The translations under genes were made by a program, and so were the position numbers. This document shows positions 44,804-52,564 of a stretch of 64,000 nucleotides of DNA, piece after piece. The stretch's first letter is position 1; each line of letters opens with the position of its first letter. Under the pieces are notes generated by a model. It was not told the DNA's origin, did not search any database, and was given only the letters and a program-made list of their open reading frames with translations. This DNA is from Aphanothece cf. minutissima CCALA 015 (lineage in GTDB: Bacteria > Cyanobacteriota > Cyanobacteriia > PCC-6307 > Cyanobiaceae): contig PVWP01000010.1 in assembly GCA_003003925.1 (NCBI GenBank), forward strand, positions 62,001 to 126,000, in the 5' to 3' direction.

Positions 44804-45008
44804 CCGCCCGGCCGCCGACTGCCCCCCCATCCTGGTGCGGCCACCCGGGCAGCGCGCCAAAAAAAAGGACAGGTCAGCCAGACCCGCCCCCGATGAACGT
44901 CTTAAGAATTGTAAAGCTTGTGTTGTGTCGGCCGTGAGCGGCCCTCCAGCCGCAGCCTCTGGCGCGTTCCGCCGCGGTCCGCGGTTGCCCGGAAGCCGCG
45001 CCACAATC

Positions 45009-45026
45009 TTCACGTTCCGTTACATC
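45009..45026 (+). promoter_or_regulatory. HLR1-like element, weak
   Basis: TTCACGTTCCGTTACATC fits the RpaB-binding HLR1 pattern (two KTTACA-type half sites ten bases apart): the second half is perfect (GTTACATC), the first has two mismatches (TTCACG). It ends five bases before the start of the gene at 45031. The same imperfect first half recurs upstream of the hli gene. Confidence 0.3.
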
Positions 45027-45030
45027 AGCC

Positions 45031-45303
45031 ATGACGGTCGGCGAGCTCTACCTCGAATCCCTGTCCACTGGTGTCATCACCCCCGCCGAGCTCTCCTGGC
45101 TCACCCACGGCCAGGACCGCTTCTCCCGGCTGGAGGAGGCCACGGCCCTGCGGCTGGGCCGCCTGCTTGACCAGGGGGACATCCAGCTGGGCTGTCGCCT
45201 GGCCCCCACGGCCGACGCCTCCGAAGCCATCGCGTCGCCGGCCCCGGCCGCCGGGGTGCTGGAGGAGTGGATCGAGCCCCTGGGTCGCCGACGGCATCGT
45301 TGA
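45031..45303 (+). CDS. small cyanobacterial hypothetical protein
   Basis: A 90-residue acidic protein starts MTVGELYLESLSTGVITPAELSWL, helical, with a central LEEATALRLGRLLDQGDIQLGCRL and an Ala/Pro-rich linker before a short basic end. No membrane or export signal. I recognise it only as a picocyanobacterial type. It precedes hli by about 60 bases on the same strand; both have an HLR1-like sequence upstream, suggesting light-responsive expression. Confidence 0.7.
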   Translation: MTVGELYLESLSTGVITPAELSWLTHGQDRFSRLEEATALRLGRLLDQGDIQLGCRLAPTADASEAIASPAPAAGVLEEWIEPLGRRRHR

Positions 45304-45318
45304 CGACAGTCACAACGC

Positions 45319-45336
45319 TTCACGATCGTTTACACT
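45319..45336 (+). promoter_or_regulatory. HLR1-like element upstream of hli
   Basis: TTCACGATCGTTTACACT contains a good second half (TTTACACT) ten bases after an imperfect TTCACG. TACACT could also act as the -10 hexamer, 28 bases before the hli ATG. HLR1/RpaB control of hli genes is established in cyanobacteria, which supports the call, but the match is imperfect. Confidence 0.4.
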
Positions 45337-45364
45337 CCCTTCAAGTTTCGCAACGAACCCACCC

Positions 45365-45508
45365 ATGTCTGACTCCACCACCCGCTTCGGCTTCGTCGCC
45401 TTCGCTGAAACCTGGAATGGCCGCCTCGCCATGCTCGGCTTCGTGATCGGCCTCGGCACCGAAATCCTCACCGGCCAGGGCATCCTTGCCCAGATCGGCC
45501 TCGGCTGA
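45365..45508 (+). CDS. hli: high-light-inducible protein (short Hli)
   Basis: The 47-residue one-helix protein reads MSDSTTRFGFVAFAETWNGR followed by LAMLGFVIGLGTEILTGQGI. It carries the chlorophyll-binding E..N.R motif in AETWNGRLAMLGF. It is the minimal Hli form, associating with photosystem assembly intermediates under high light. An HLR1-like site lies 29 bases upstream. It is a paralogue of the longer protein at 25717-26010, sharing the GILxQxGLG end. Confidence 0.94.
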   Translation: MSDSTTRFGFVAFAETWNGRLAMLGFVIGLGTEILTGQGILAQIGLG

Positions 45509-45592
45509 GTCCGGCTCCTGCCTTCGTCCGCATCGGCCCGGGTGGTTCTGCCATCCGGGCTTTGATGTCTGCGGCGTTCCCCCCGCTTCCCC

Positions 45593-46390
45593 ATGGCGCA
45601 CGCTCTCGTCTTCGTACTGGCTCCCGAGGGAGGCCTTCCCGGTGACGGCGCCGCCTGGGAGGACCTACTGGCGGCCCAGCGTCTCGGCGTCCGCAGCGGC
45701 ATTGCCCTGCGCATGTTCCGGGTGCCCGGCGAGACATCCCTCAACCTGGACGACCTGGTGAGCGCCGGCCAGGCCAACGTCAGTGGGGCCGACCCCTTCG
45801 AGCCCCTGCGCCCCTCCCCCTGCCCCGAGGAGCCGGCGGTCCCGCCTGCAGATCCGGTGCCGCCTGCAGATCCGGTTCCGGCGCGGCGGCTGATCTGCGA
45901 TGCGGTGGTGCCCCACCTCGAGCCCCGCGCCCTCTGGCTTGGCGCCTACGAGCTCAGCGGCCCGGTGCGGCCGCCGAACGGAGGCCATCCGGCCGAGGGC
46001 CTGGCGATCGCGTCGGTCCGCTGTCTCGACCAGTTCTCCCTGAGGGAAGCGGACAACGAGACCTGCTGGTTCTACCCCACGGAGAACGGCGACTATCTCT
46101 GCTGGGAAAATCAACGCGCCCTCGAGCTCTCCCCTGGCTACCCCGCCGATTCCTGCCTGCAGGAGGGGCCGGTCGCCTATCAGCGCAGCGACCTGCAGCT
46201 GCTCTGGTCCCTGATGGCTGACGACCAGGCCCTGACCTGTGTGGGGCTCACGTATCAGAAGCGGCGCATCGAATGGCCGGTGGCCGCCAGTGGTCCGGAA
46301 CCCTTCGCCACCTGGACCGCGTTCCGGGTGGATGCCATGGCCGATGACACCTACCGGGAGATGGCGAACATCACTGTTTTCCCGGCCTGA
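45593..46390 (+). CDS. conserved-type hypothetical protein, two-domain
   Basis: A 265-residue soluble protein has an N-terminal part (MAHALVFVLAPEGGLPGDG to about residue 70) and a Pro-rich linker containing a duplicated PPADPV from an 18-base direct repeat near 45843-45878. A C-terminal domain shows ETCWFYPTENGDYLCWENQ and RIEWPVAASGPEPFATWTAF. No catalytic motif, signal or TM. I do not recognise a family; it is probably picocyanobacterial. It follows hli by 84 bases. Confidence 0.72.
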   Translation: MAHALVFVLAPEGGLPGDGAAWEDLLAAQRLGVRSGIALRMFRVPGETSLNLDDLVSAGQANVSGADPFEPLRPSPCPEEPAVPPADPVPPADPVPARRLICDAVVPHLEPRALWLGAYELSGPVRPPNGGHPAEGLAIASVRCLDQFSLREADNETCWFYPTENGDYLCWENQRALELSPGYPADSCLQEGPVAYQRSDLQLLWSLMADDQALTCVGLTYQKRRIEWPVAASGPEPFATWTAFRVDAMADDTYREMANITVFPA

Positions 46391-46399
46391 GCGGCGCCC

Positions 46400-46612
46400 T
46401 CAGCCGGCCTGCTCGTAGAGCTTCTCGAGCCGCTCTCGGCTGAGGTCGACGTAGAGCACCTCCTCGCCCTGGGCCGGTGCTTCCGGGTGGCGCTGCCGTG
46501 GCGAGGGGGTGGAGGCGGCGCTGCGCAGGTTCTGGGTCATCAGGGCGAAGGCCCCGCCGGCGATCACCGCGAAGCTCACCATGTAGACGATGGGAAACAG
46601 GGCATCCAGCAT
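46400..46612 (-). CDS. small membrane protein, cyanobacterial type
   Basis: This 70-residue protein starts MLDALFPIVYMVSFAVIAGGAFALM, one TM helix, followed by a Pro/Ser linker and a C-terminal motif VLYVDLSRERLEKLYEQ. The conserved-looking cytosolic end suggests a defined partner. An upstream GTG/ATG would add seven residues. A good HLR1-like site lies 25 bases upstream, hinting at light-intensity control. Function unknown. Confidence 0.72.
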   Translation of the reverse strand: MLDALFPIVYMVSFAVIAGGAFALMTQNLRSAASTPSPRQRHPEAPAQGEEVLYVDLSRERLEKLYEQAG

Positions 46613-46636
46613 GGGTCGCTCGCTTTCCCCCACAGT

Positions 46637-46654
46637 AATGTAACGATCTGTTAA
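46637..46654 (-). promoter_or_regulatory. HLR1-like element upstream of 46400-46612
   Basis: On the minus strand TTAACAGATCGTTACATT has half-sites TTAACA (one mismatch) and GTTACATT (perfect) ten bases apart, the best HLR1 match seen in the window. RpaB binding here would make the small membrane protein part of the high-light regulon. Confidence 0.45.
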
Positions 46655-46721
46655 CTGTGGCTGCCGCGGCGGCGGGGCAAGCTCCCGGGCTCAGCTCAAG
46701 GACGCGATTCAGGGAACCAGT

Positions 46722-47315
46722 TCAGGGATTGAGCCACTCCTCCTGCCAGCCGTCGTCGGCCCGCCAGTGGCGGCGCCGGTGCGGGTGACCGCTCAGTTCC
46801 AGCAGCTCCACCCGCTGCAGCCGCACCCGCAGCAGCTCGAAGTGCTCCGGACGCGGGGTGTCCTCCCCCAGTTCCCGCGGGAACGGGCCCTCGCTCTGGA
46901 GGGGTTCCCCCGGCGCCGGCCAGCCCCACAGGGCCCGGCCCCGGGGGGTGAGGGCCTGCCAGTGGAAGGTCAGGGCCCGTTGCTCCTCGTCGCCATCGAG
47001 CGGCAGCCGCTGGCCCCGCAGACGGAACTGGCTGCGGGCCCTGGGCAGCAGCCAGCAAAGCTCCACAGGGGCGGTGCCGGCGAGCTCGCCACTCTTGGCG
47101 CTGCGACGGTCGGTGAGCAGGTCGAGGCAGGCCGCGCCGGCCCAGCAGCGGAACACCAGGGTGCGCACCCGCGGGGTGCCGTCCGCCGCCACGGACGCCA
47201 GCTGCAGCCAGCGGGCCTGGGGGGAGCGGCCCTGCCGCTCCAGGGCGCCGCGCAGCAGCGCTCGCCAGGGGGGCAGCGGCTCCACTGGTTTCGGTGACGG
47301 GAGGGATTCGGACAT
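46722..47315 (-). CDS. pyridoxamine 5'-phosphate oxidase-related flavoprotein
   Basis: The 197-residue protein has the split-barrel flavin fold: WLQLASVAADGTPRVRTLVFR (FMN-phosphate region), TDRRSAKSGEL, and the C-terminal block RVQRVELLELSGHPHRRRHW with the LNP end. It matches the PNPOx-related FMN-dependent group found in cyanobacteria rather than canonical PdxH. A flavin-linked reductase or oxidase role is likely; the substrate is unknown. It lies nine bases downstream of the methyltransferase stop. Confidence 0.85.
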   Translation of the reverse strand: MSESLPSPKPVEPLPPWRALLRGALERQGRSPQARWLQLASVAADGTPRVRTLVFRCWAGAACLDLLTDRRSAKSGELAGTAPVELCWLLPRARSQFRLRGQRLPLDGDEEQRALTFHWQALTPRGRALWGWPAPGEPLQSEGPFPRELGEDTPRPEHFELLRVRLQRVELLELSGHPHRRRHWRADDGWQEEWLNP

Positions 47316-47324
47316 CGGCAGGAC

Positions 47325-47978
47325 CTATGGCGTCGGTTTTTCCGCCACCACGGCGAAGAAGGGATCCCCCTGCCCCCCCAGCCAGCCCATGGGCCCCTCG
47401 GCCCGGGTCGGCTCGGCGATCAGCTGGGGCGCCGGCCAGCCCTGGGCCTGCAGCACCCGGCTCACATAGGCCAGGTGATCCCGGTCGCTGCCGTCGGTCC
47501 AGATCTGGGGGGCCTTCTGGAAGAACATCCGGTTCGAGAAGGCCACGATCACCTGGCCGCCGGGGCGCACCACCCGCAGCAGTTCGGCCGCCACCGGCTC
47601 GGGCCGCTGCAGGTACTGCCAGCCCGCCACCATCAGCACCGCATCGACGCTGGCGTCCGCCAGGGGCAGGTGCTGGTCCTGGTTGAGGTTCTGCAACCAG
47701 TGCCGATCGAGACGGGGATTGGCGGCCAGTTCGGCCCCGTTGAGGCCATGGCCGATCACCTCTTCATAGGTGATGTCCTCCGGCAGGTGGCTCACCCAGC
47801 TGCTCATCAGATCCAGCACCACCGCGCAGGGGGGGATCCGCTCCCGGTAGAGCGCCGTCAGCCGGCGGCGGAAGGCACCATCGAGGTGCTGCACGAAGCG
47901 GGGTTCGGCATAGAAGAGGGCGTCATCGGAGCTGTCCAGCTTGCGCCGCTCCGCCTCGTTCAGCACCTGCACCGCCAT
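47325..47978 (-). CDS. class I SAM-dependent methyltransferase
   Basis: A 217-residue protein contains AVVLDLMSSWVSHLP (motif I), LNQDQHLPLADASVDAVLMVAGWQYL, and LLRVVRPGGQVIVAFSNRMFF, the ordered motifs of class I methyltransferases. Motif I reads DLMSSW rather than the usual DxGxG. The substrate is unknown. The start at MAVQVLNEAERRKL was chosen; 54 bases separate it from a divergent VOC gene. Confidence 0.82.
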   Translation of the reverse strand: MAVQVLNEAERRKLDSSDDALFYAEPRFVQHLDGAFRRRLTALYRERIPPCAVVLDLMSSWVSHLPEDITYEEVIGHGLNGAELAANPRLDRHWLQNLNQDQHLPLADASVDAVLMVAGWQYLQRPEPVAAELLRVVRPGGQVIVAFSNRMFFQKAPQIWTDGSDRDHLAYVSRVLQAQGWPAPQLIAEPTRAEGPMGWLGGQGDPFFAVVAEKPTP

Positions 47979-48032
47979 GGCCACCGGGGATCCGTTCTGC
48001 TGCCATGGTGGCGAGCCCCGGCTGCTTCCGTC

Positions 48033-48425
48033 ATGACGCCCCCCGCCCCGGCGCCCTTCCTGGTGCTGGCCGCCGATGACCCCGAGCGGCTGGCCGCCTT
48101 CTATGGCGCCCTGCTGGGGACGGACCCCCTGAGGGGCTTCAGCTCCAGCCACTGGCGTCTGCCCTGGCCGGGAGGGGGCCATCTGGAGATCTACGCCCCC
48201 TCTCGGCAGCGTCCCCGCCCCCGCGCCGAAGGCCGGCTGGCCCTCTGTTTCTCCCGCCTGGCGGGTGAGGCCCCTCCCCTGCAGGTGCTCCACGACTGGC
48301 TCGCCGTGGTGCTGGCCCTGGGGGCGGTGCCGGTGGAGCCGCCGCGGCAGGAACCCTTCGGGGCCGAGGCCTGGCTGACCGACCCCGAGGGCAACCGCCT
48401 GCTGCTGCTGGTCAGCGGCGGCTGA
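48033..48425 (+). CDS. VOC (glyoxalase/bleomycin-resistance fold) protein
   Basis: A 130-residue single VOC module: FLVLAADDPERLAAFYGALLG at the N terminus and EAWLTDPEGNRLLLL at the C terminus, the paired beta-alpha-beta3 units of this fold. Two possible metal-binding acids/His are visible (HLEIY). Ligand unknown. It overlaps the convergent PfkB gene by 14 bases at the 3' end. Confidence 0.85.
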   Translation: MTPPAPAPFLVLAADDPERLAAFYGALLGTDPLRGFSSSHWRLPWPGGGHLEIYAPSRQRPRPRAEGRLALCFSRLAGEAPPLQVLHDWLAVVLALGAVPVEPPRQEPFGAEAWLTDPEGNRLLLLVSGG

Positions 48426-49287
48426 GCCGCAGCTGGCTGGCGTAGGGCCCGCGGCCATCAAGGCAGGCCGCCCCGCAGTGGGCGCCGAGGCTGATCGCCT
48501 GCCGCAGATCCCAGCCGGCGGCAAGGGCGGTGGTGACGCCGGCGGCGAAGCTGTCGCCGGCGCCGTAGGCATCCAGCACGGGGCCTTGGCGCGGCACGGC
48601 GGCGTAGCGGCCGCCGGGAACCAGCACCCCGCCCCGCTCGGCCTCGGTGCCGATGCGCAGCCGTGGCGGCGGATCGAGATCCTCGGGCCGGTAGGCCTCG
48701 CCGGGGTCGGTGGCGCTGCCGATCAGGGCGTCGAGGGTCACACCCGCCTGCCGCAGGGCCGCCAGCCGCACGCGCGGCGTCGCGGCCAGCACCCGGGCCC
48801 GCCGCGCCAGCCGCAGGCCGCCGGCATCGGTGGCGGTGACGAAGACGCCGTCGGTCTGAGCCAGCCGGTCCCAGGGCAGTCCATCGGCGGCGGTGGGCAT
48901 CAGCCGCTCGCCGATCACCGTGATCGTGCGCTCGCCGGCGGCGTCGATGAAGGTGAGGCCCCGCCGGGTCGGGGCCGCCCGCCAGGCGATGTGCAGCTCC
49001 AGTCCCAGGGCCTCGAGCTCCTCGGCGGCCCGGCGCCCTAGGGCGTCCTCGCCCAGGGCGGTGAAGAAAGGAACCCGCGCTCCCGTGAGCCGGGCCATCT
49101 GCACGGCCACCACGGCACCGCCACCGGCGGGCAGCTCACAGAAATCCTCGGCATGGAGGATCTCGCCGGCCGCCGGCAGATGGTCCACGCCGATGAAGCT
49201 CACCATCTCCACGTGGCCCATCACCGCCAGGGCCAGCGGGGGAAGCTCCGGCAGTTCCTCCAGTGGCAGGGGGACGAGGGGCTCCAT
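48412..49287 (-). CDS. PfkB-family carbohydrate kinase
   Basis: This 291-residue ribokinase-fold kinase shows an N-terminal VMGHVEMVSFIGVDHLPAAGE and a central GGGAVVAVQMARLTG. The PfkB signature 2, LDAYGAGDSFAAGV, contains the catalytic Asp. The sugar substrate is unknown. Its ATG directly abuts the stop of an ABC permease gene, so it is the last gene of a translationally linked ABC operon, an unusual partner for an ABC-2 exporter. Confidence 0.88.
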   Translation of the reverse strand: MEPLVPLPLEELPELPPLALAVMGHVEMVSFIGVDHLPAAGEILHAEDFCELPAGGGAVVAVQMARLTGARVPFFTALGEDALGRRAAEELEALGLELHIAWRAAPTRRGLTFIDAAGERTITVIGERLMPTAADGLPWDRLAQTDGVFVTATDAGGLRLARRARVLAATPRVRLAALRQAGVTLDALIGSATDPGEAYRPEDLDPPPRLRIGTEAERGGVLVPGGRYAAVPRQGPVLDAYGAGDSFAAGVTTALAAGWDLRQAISLGAHCGAACLDGRGPYASQLRLSRR

Positions 49288-50076
49288 TCAGCTGGAGGCG
49301 GAGGTGTAGAAGCGCAGGGCGAACTGCCAGAAGCGGCGGCTCACCAGCACCGAGGCGATGGCCACCGCGCCACCGGCCAGCAGCCAGGGGCCGGAGGCCC
49401 GTCCCAGGATCGCCTCGGCCGGCACGGTGGTGAGGAAGGCCACCGGCACGATGAAGGTGAAGAAGGCCCGCAGGCCGGCCGGGAAGGCGCTCACCGGAAA
49501 GCGGCCCGCCACCAGCACGCTGCGCAGCACTTCGGTGGCGTTCCAGATCTTCACGAACCAGATGCTGCTGGCCGCCAGCACGAACCAGAGGCTGTACAGG
49601 ATCATCAGGCTGGCCACCAGCATCAGGGCCGCCCCCAGCAGGGTGAGGGGCGCCGGGGTGGCGCCGGCCTTCCAGGCGGCGTAGCCGATCAGGCCGGCCC
49701 CCAGGGCGATGCCGGGCAGCCCCCAGGGGGAGAAGGTGCGGGCCGAGAGCCAGAACTGGCTGTCGATCGGCTTGAGCAGGACGAAATCCAGGCTGCCCGT
49801 GCGCACGTGGGCCACGATCGTGCTGAGATTCGGCTGCAGCAGGGTGCTGGTGATCCCCTCCAGCAGGGTGTAGACCCCCAGCACCACCAGGGCCCCCTCC
49901 CAGCTCCAGCCCCCCAGCGACTGGCCGCGCCCGTAGAACAGCGACAGCACGAAGATGCTGCCCACCAGATTGCCGGCCGTGGCCACCAGCTCGATCAGGA
50001 AATTGGCCTGGTACTCCAGTTCGGCCGTCAGCGAGGCGATCCAGAACACCCGCAGGGTGGTGAGATAGCGGCCCAT
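49288..50076 (-). CDS. ABC-2-type transporter permease (second)
   Basis: A 262-residue integral membrane protein with six or so TM helices, starting MGRYLTTLRVFWIASL. Recognisable stretches are ELEYQANFLIELVATAGNLVG, VRTGSLDFVLLKPID, and the FxVSAFPAGLRAFFTFIVPVAFLTTVPAEA block typical of DUF990/ABC-2 permeases. It pairs with the permease encoded next upstream; TGATG overlap shows coupling. Substrate unknown. Confidence 0.88.
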   Translation of the reverse strand: MGRYLTTLRVFWIASLTAELEYQANFLIELVATAGNLVGSIFVLSLFYGRGQSLGGWSWEGALVVLGVYTLLEGITSTLLQPNLSTIVAHVRTGSLDFVLLKPIDSQFWLSARTFSPWGLPGIALGAGLIGYAAWKAGATPAPLTLLGAALMLVASLMILYSLWFVLAASSIWFVKIWNATEVLRSVLVAGRFPVSAFPAGLRAFFTFIVPVAFLTTVPAEAILGRASGPWLLAGGAVAIASVLVSRRFWQFALRFYTSASS

Positions 50077-50906
50077 CACGCCCCCATGGCCGAATAGTGG
50101 CGCAGGCCCCGCCGCCACAGCAGCAGGTTGATCGGCAGAAGCAGGGCGGCCCAGGCGGCCATGGCCGCGAAACTCTGGAGCACCGGCACGGTTTCACCGG
50201 CCAGGATCCTGGCGGGCACATCCACCATGTACGGAAAGGGGGTCCAGAAGGCGAAGTTGCGCACCCCCTCGGGATAGAGGGCCAGGGGGGCCACCAGGCC
50301 GGAGAGATAGAGGTAGGGCAGATAGAGGAGGCGCTCCAGGGCGCTGGCCTTCTCGCTCCAGAAGCACACCATCGTCAGGGTGAACTGCATCAGGAAGCGC
50401 AGGGCGAAGGCCGCCAGGGTGGCCAGCAGCGTCAGCAGCAGCGATGGCAGCGAGGGCCACCAGAAGGCGGCGGGATAGAGCAGGAAAAACAGTCCCACCA
50501 GCAGCGCCACGAAGGGGAGCCGGGTGGCCTGCTCCGAGAGGTGGGCGGCCACGTAGCGCCACACCAGGGGCAGGGGCTGGAGCAGATACGGGGACAGGCG
50601 GCCGTTGAGGTTGTCCTCCTCGAAGGTGTACATCACCCACACGATCGTGAACTGGCGCACCACGAAGGCCGAGAGGAAGTAGCGGGCCAGCTGCAGGGAG
50701 CTCATCCCCAGCCCGCCGCCGGCATCCACGGCGCTCCACAGGCCCAGCATGATGAACGGCAGCACCCCCGAGAGGGCCCACAGCACGATCTCGGCCCGGT
50801 ACTCGAGCATGTAGGCGTACTGGCTGGAGAGCAGCACGGCGGCGATGCGGCGGGCGTGGCCCAGCCGCTGGCGCAGGGGGCGGCGCAGGCCAGGGACCCC
50901 GCTCAT
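50076..50906 (-). CDS. ABC-2-type transporter permease (first)
   Basis: This 276-residue permease starts MSGVPGLRRPLRQRLGHARR, followed by six TM helices. It carries EEDNLNGRLSPYLLQPLPLVW and LYLSGLVAPLALYPEGVRNFAFWTPFPYMVDVPARI, features of the ABC-2 family that forms heterodimers with the neighbouring permease. The ATG overlaps the ATPase stop (ATGA). The three-gene exporter is complete within the window. Confidence 0.88.
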   Translation of the reverse strand: MSGVPGLRRPLRQRLGHARRIAAVLLSSQYAYMLEYRAEIVLWALSGVLPFIMLGLWSAVDAGGGLGMSSLQLARYFLSAFVVRQFTIVWVMYTFEEDNLNGRLSPYLLQPLPLVWRYVAAHLSEQATRLPFVALLVGLFFLLYPAAFWWPSLPSLLLTLLATLAAFALRFLMQFTLTMVCFWSEKASALERLLYLPYLYLSGLVAPLALYPEGVRNFAFWTPFPYMVDVPARILAGETVPVLQSFAAMAAWAALLLPINLLLWRRGLRHYSAMGA

Positions 50907-51901
50907 GCCAGGGCCCCCTGATGGAACAGCCGGCCGATGATGTCCTCGATCGGTGGGTCGGACACCGACAGGTCGACCACGGCCAGGTCGGCCAGCAGGC
51001 GACCCACCTGCTCGGTGAGCCGCTCCCGCGGGATCAGCAGCCGCACCTCCCGGCCCTCGATGGCCTCGACCTCGCCGTAGCTGGCGAAGGCCTCGGCCCC
51101 CATGGGTGCATGCAGCTCCAGGCGCACCTCCCGGCAGGGCGCCAGCCGCTGGGTGAGCGTCTCGAGGCTGCCGTCGTAGAAGAGGTGGCCCTCGTGGATC
51201 AGCAGCACCCGGGGGCACAGGGCGGTGATGTCGGCCATGTAGTGGCTGGTGAGCAGCACGGTGGCGCCGAAGCGGCGGTTGTAGTCGGCCAGAAAGGTGC
51301 GCACCCGGGCCTGGGCGTTCACATCCAGCCCCAGGGTGGGTTCATCCAGGAACAGCACCGAGGGGCGGTGCAGCAGGGCCGCCAGCAGCTCCGCCTTCAT
51401 CCGCTGGCCGAGGGAGAGCTTGCGTACCGGCCGGCGCAGTTCGTCCCCCAGTTCGAGCATCTCCGCCAGCTCGGCGATGCGGCGGCGGCTTTCCGCCGGA
51501 GGGATGCCGTAGACGGCCGCGTTGACCCGCAGGGAATCGAGCGGCGGCAGATCCCAGATCAGCTGCTGCTTCTGGCCCATCACCAGGGTGATCTGACCGA
51601 GAAACGCCGCCTCGCGGCGGTGGGGCTGGCAGCCCGCCACCTCAACCGTGCCGCTGGTGGGGTGGATCAACCCCGTGAGCATCTTGAGGGTGGTGGTCTT
51701 GCCGGCGCCGTTGGCCCCCAGGAAACCGACGAACTCCCCCGGCTCGATCGAGAAGCTCACGTCCTGCACGGCCGCGATCAGGCGCTCGCGTCGGTTCACG
51801 AAGTGACGCAGGGTGCCGGCCAGTCCGGGTTGCTTGTCGGCCACCCGGTAGGTCTTGCCGAGGCCCTGCGCGCGGACGATGGCCATGCGGTCGGGGGCCA
51901 T
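50903..51901 (-). CDS. ABC transporter ATP-binding protein
   Basis: A 332-residue ATPase with Walker A GANGAGKTT, Q-loop in VMGQKQQL, signature KLSLGQRMKAELLAALLH, Walker B VLFLDEPTLGLD, and switch His in LLTSHYM. A C-terminal 80-residue regulatory tail follows. It heads the exporter operon (ATPase, permease, permease, PfkB kinase). An internal ATG at residue 6 (MAIVRAQGLGKTY) is an equally good start. Confidence 0.92.
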   Translation of the reverse strand: MAPDRMAIVRAQGLGKTYRVADKQPGLAGTLRHFVNRRERLIAAVQDVSFSIEPGEFVGFLGANGAGKTTTLKMLTGLIHPTSGTVEVAGCQPHRREAAFLGQITLVMGQKQQLIWDLPPLDSLRVNAAVYGIPPAESRRRIAELAEMLELGDELRRPVRKLSLGQRMKAELLAALLHRPSVLFLDEPTLGLDVNAQARVRTFLADYNRRFGATVLLTSHYMADITALCPRVLLIHEGHLFYDGSLETLTQRLAPCREVRLELHAPMGAEAFASYGEVEAIEGREVRLLIPRERLTEQVGRLLADLAVVDLSVSDPPIEDIIGRLFHQGALA

Positions 51902-51961
51902 GCGGACGGGATCGGGCAGGGCTCACCCTAATGAGGGCCCCGCCTCCTCCGGAGGATGACC

Positions 51962-52270
51962 TCAGGCGGCCTCCGGGCACCAGCCGGAGCTTCGCTGCCG
52001 GGGCTCGAGCCAGCTCGGACAGCGCTGGGTGAGATGGTCGCCGTGGCAGATCAGGGCCTGATGCCACTGGCAGCTCAGCAGGGGGACGTCGTCGGCGCCG
52101 GCGTGGTGACGGAACCACTGGCAGGTGAGGCAGACGTGCCGGCTGCGGCTGGGGAGCAGCTGCTCGGGCCCCAGATAGGGCCAGGCGTCGCGGTGCGAAG
52201 CGGGGTGCGGTGCGTGGTGCGGTGCGGGATCTGGAGCGGGATCCGGAGCGGGGACTGGGAAGGAGGCCAT
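51962..52270 (-). CDS. small Cys-rich protein, possible zinc ribbon
   Basis: The 102-residue protein has a Pro/Ala-rich N terminus and a Cys/His-rich C-terminal half: HVCLTCQWFRHH, LLSCQWHQALICHGDHL, and QRCPSWLEP. CxxC plus later Cys/His pairs could hold one or two metal ions. I know it only as a picocyanobacterial type of protein. The start at 52270 is uncertain because the Pro-rich region could be untranslated. Confidence 0.6.
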   Translation of the reverse strand: MASFPVPAPDPAPDPAPHHAPHPASHRDAWPYLGPEQLLPSRSRHVCLTCQWFRHHAGADDVPLLSCQWHQALICHGDHLTQRCPSWLEPRQRSSGWCPEAA

Positions 52271-52564
52271 GGCCGCGGAAAAAGTACATCCGTACTAGCA
52301 GGAATCGGTCCTGGAGGCCAGCGCCGCGGCCAGTGCCGCCACGGGGGAGCGGCTGTCGAGGGGCTGCGGCGCTGGCCGCCGCCGTGGCGCTGCAGTTCCC
52401 CCGCGCTGCCGCCGCCGTTCCGCTGCCGTTCCCTCCCCGGCGACGTCGCCACGGCCACCGCACCGATCCGGGCCACGGATCCCGGCGCGGAGTGCCGCCA
52501 CGGAACCCCGCCCGGGGGGCGACAATCGACCGCTGGGGCCGCCCCCGTTCGCCATGCCCTTTCC

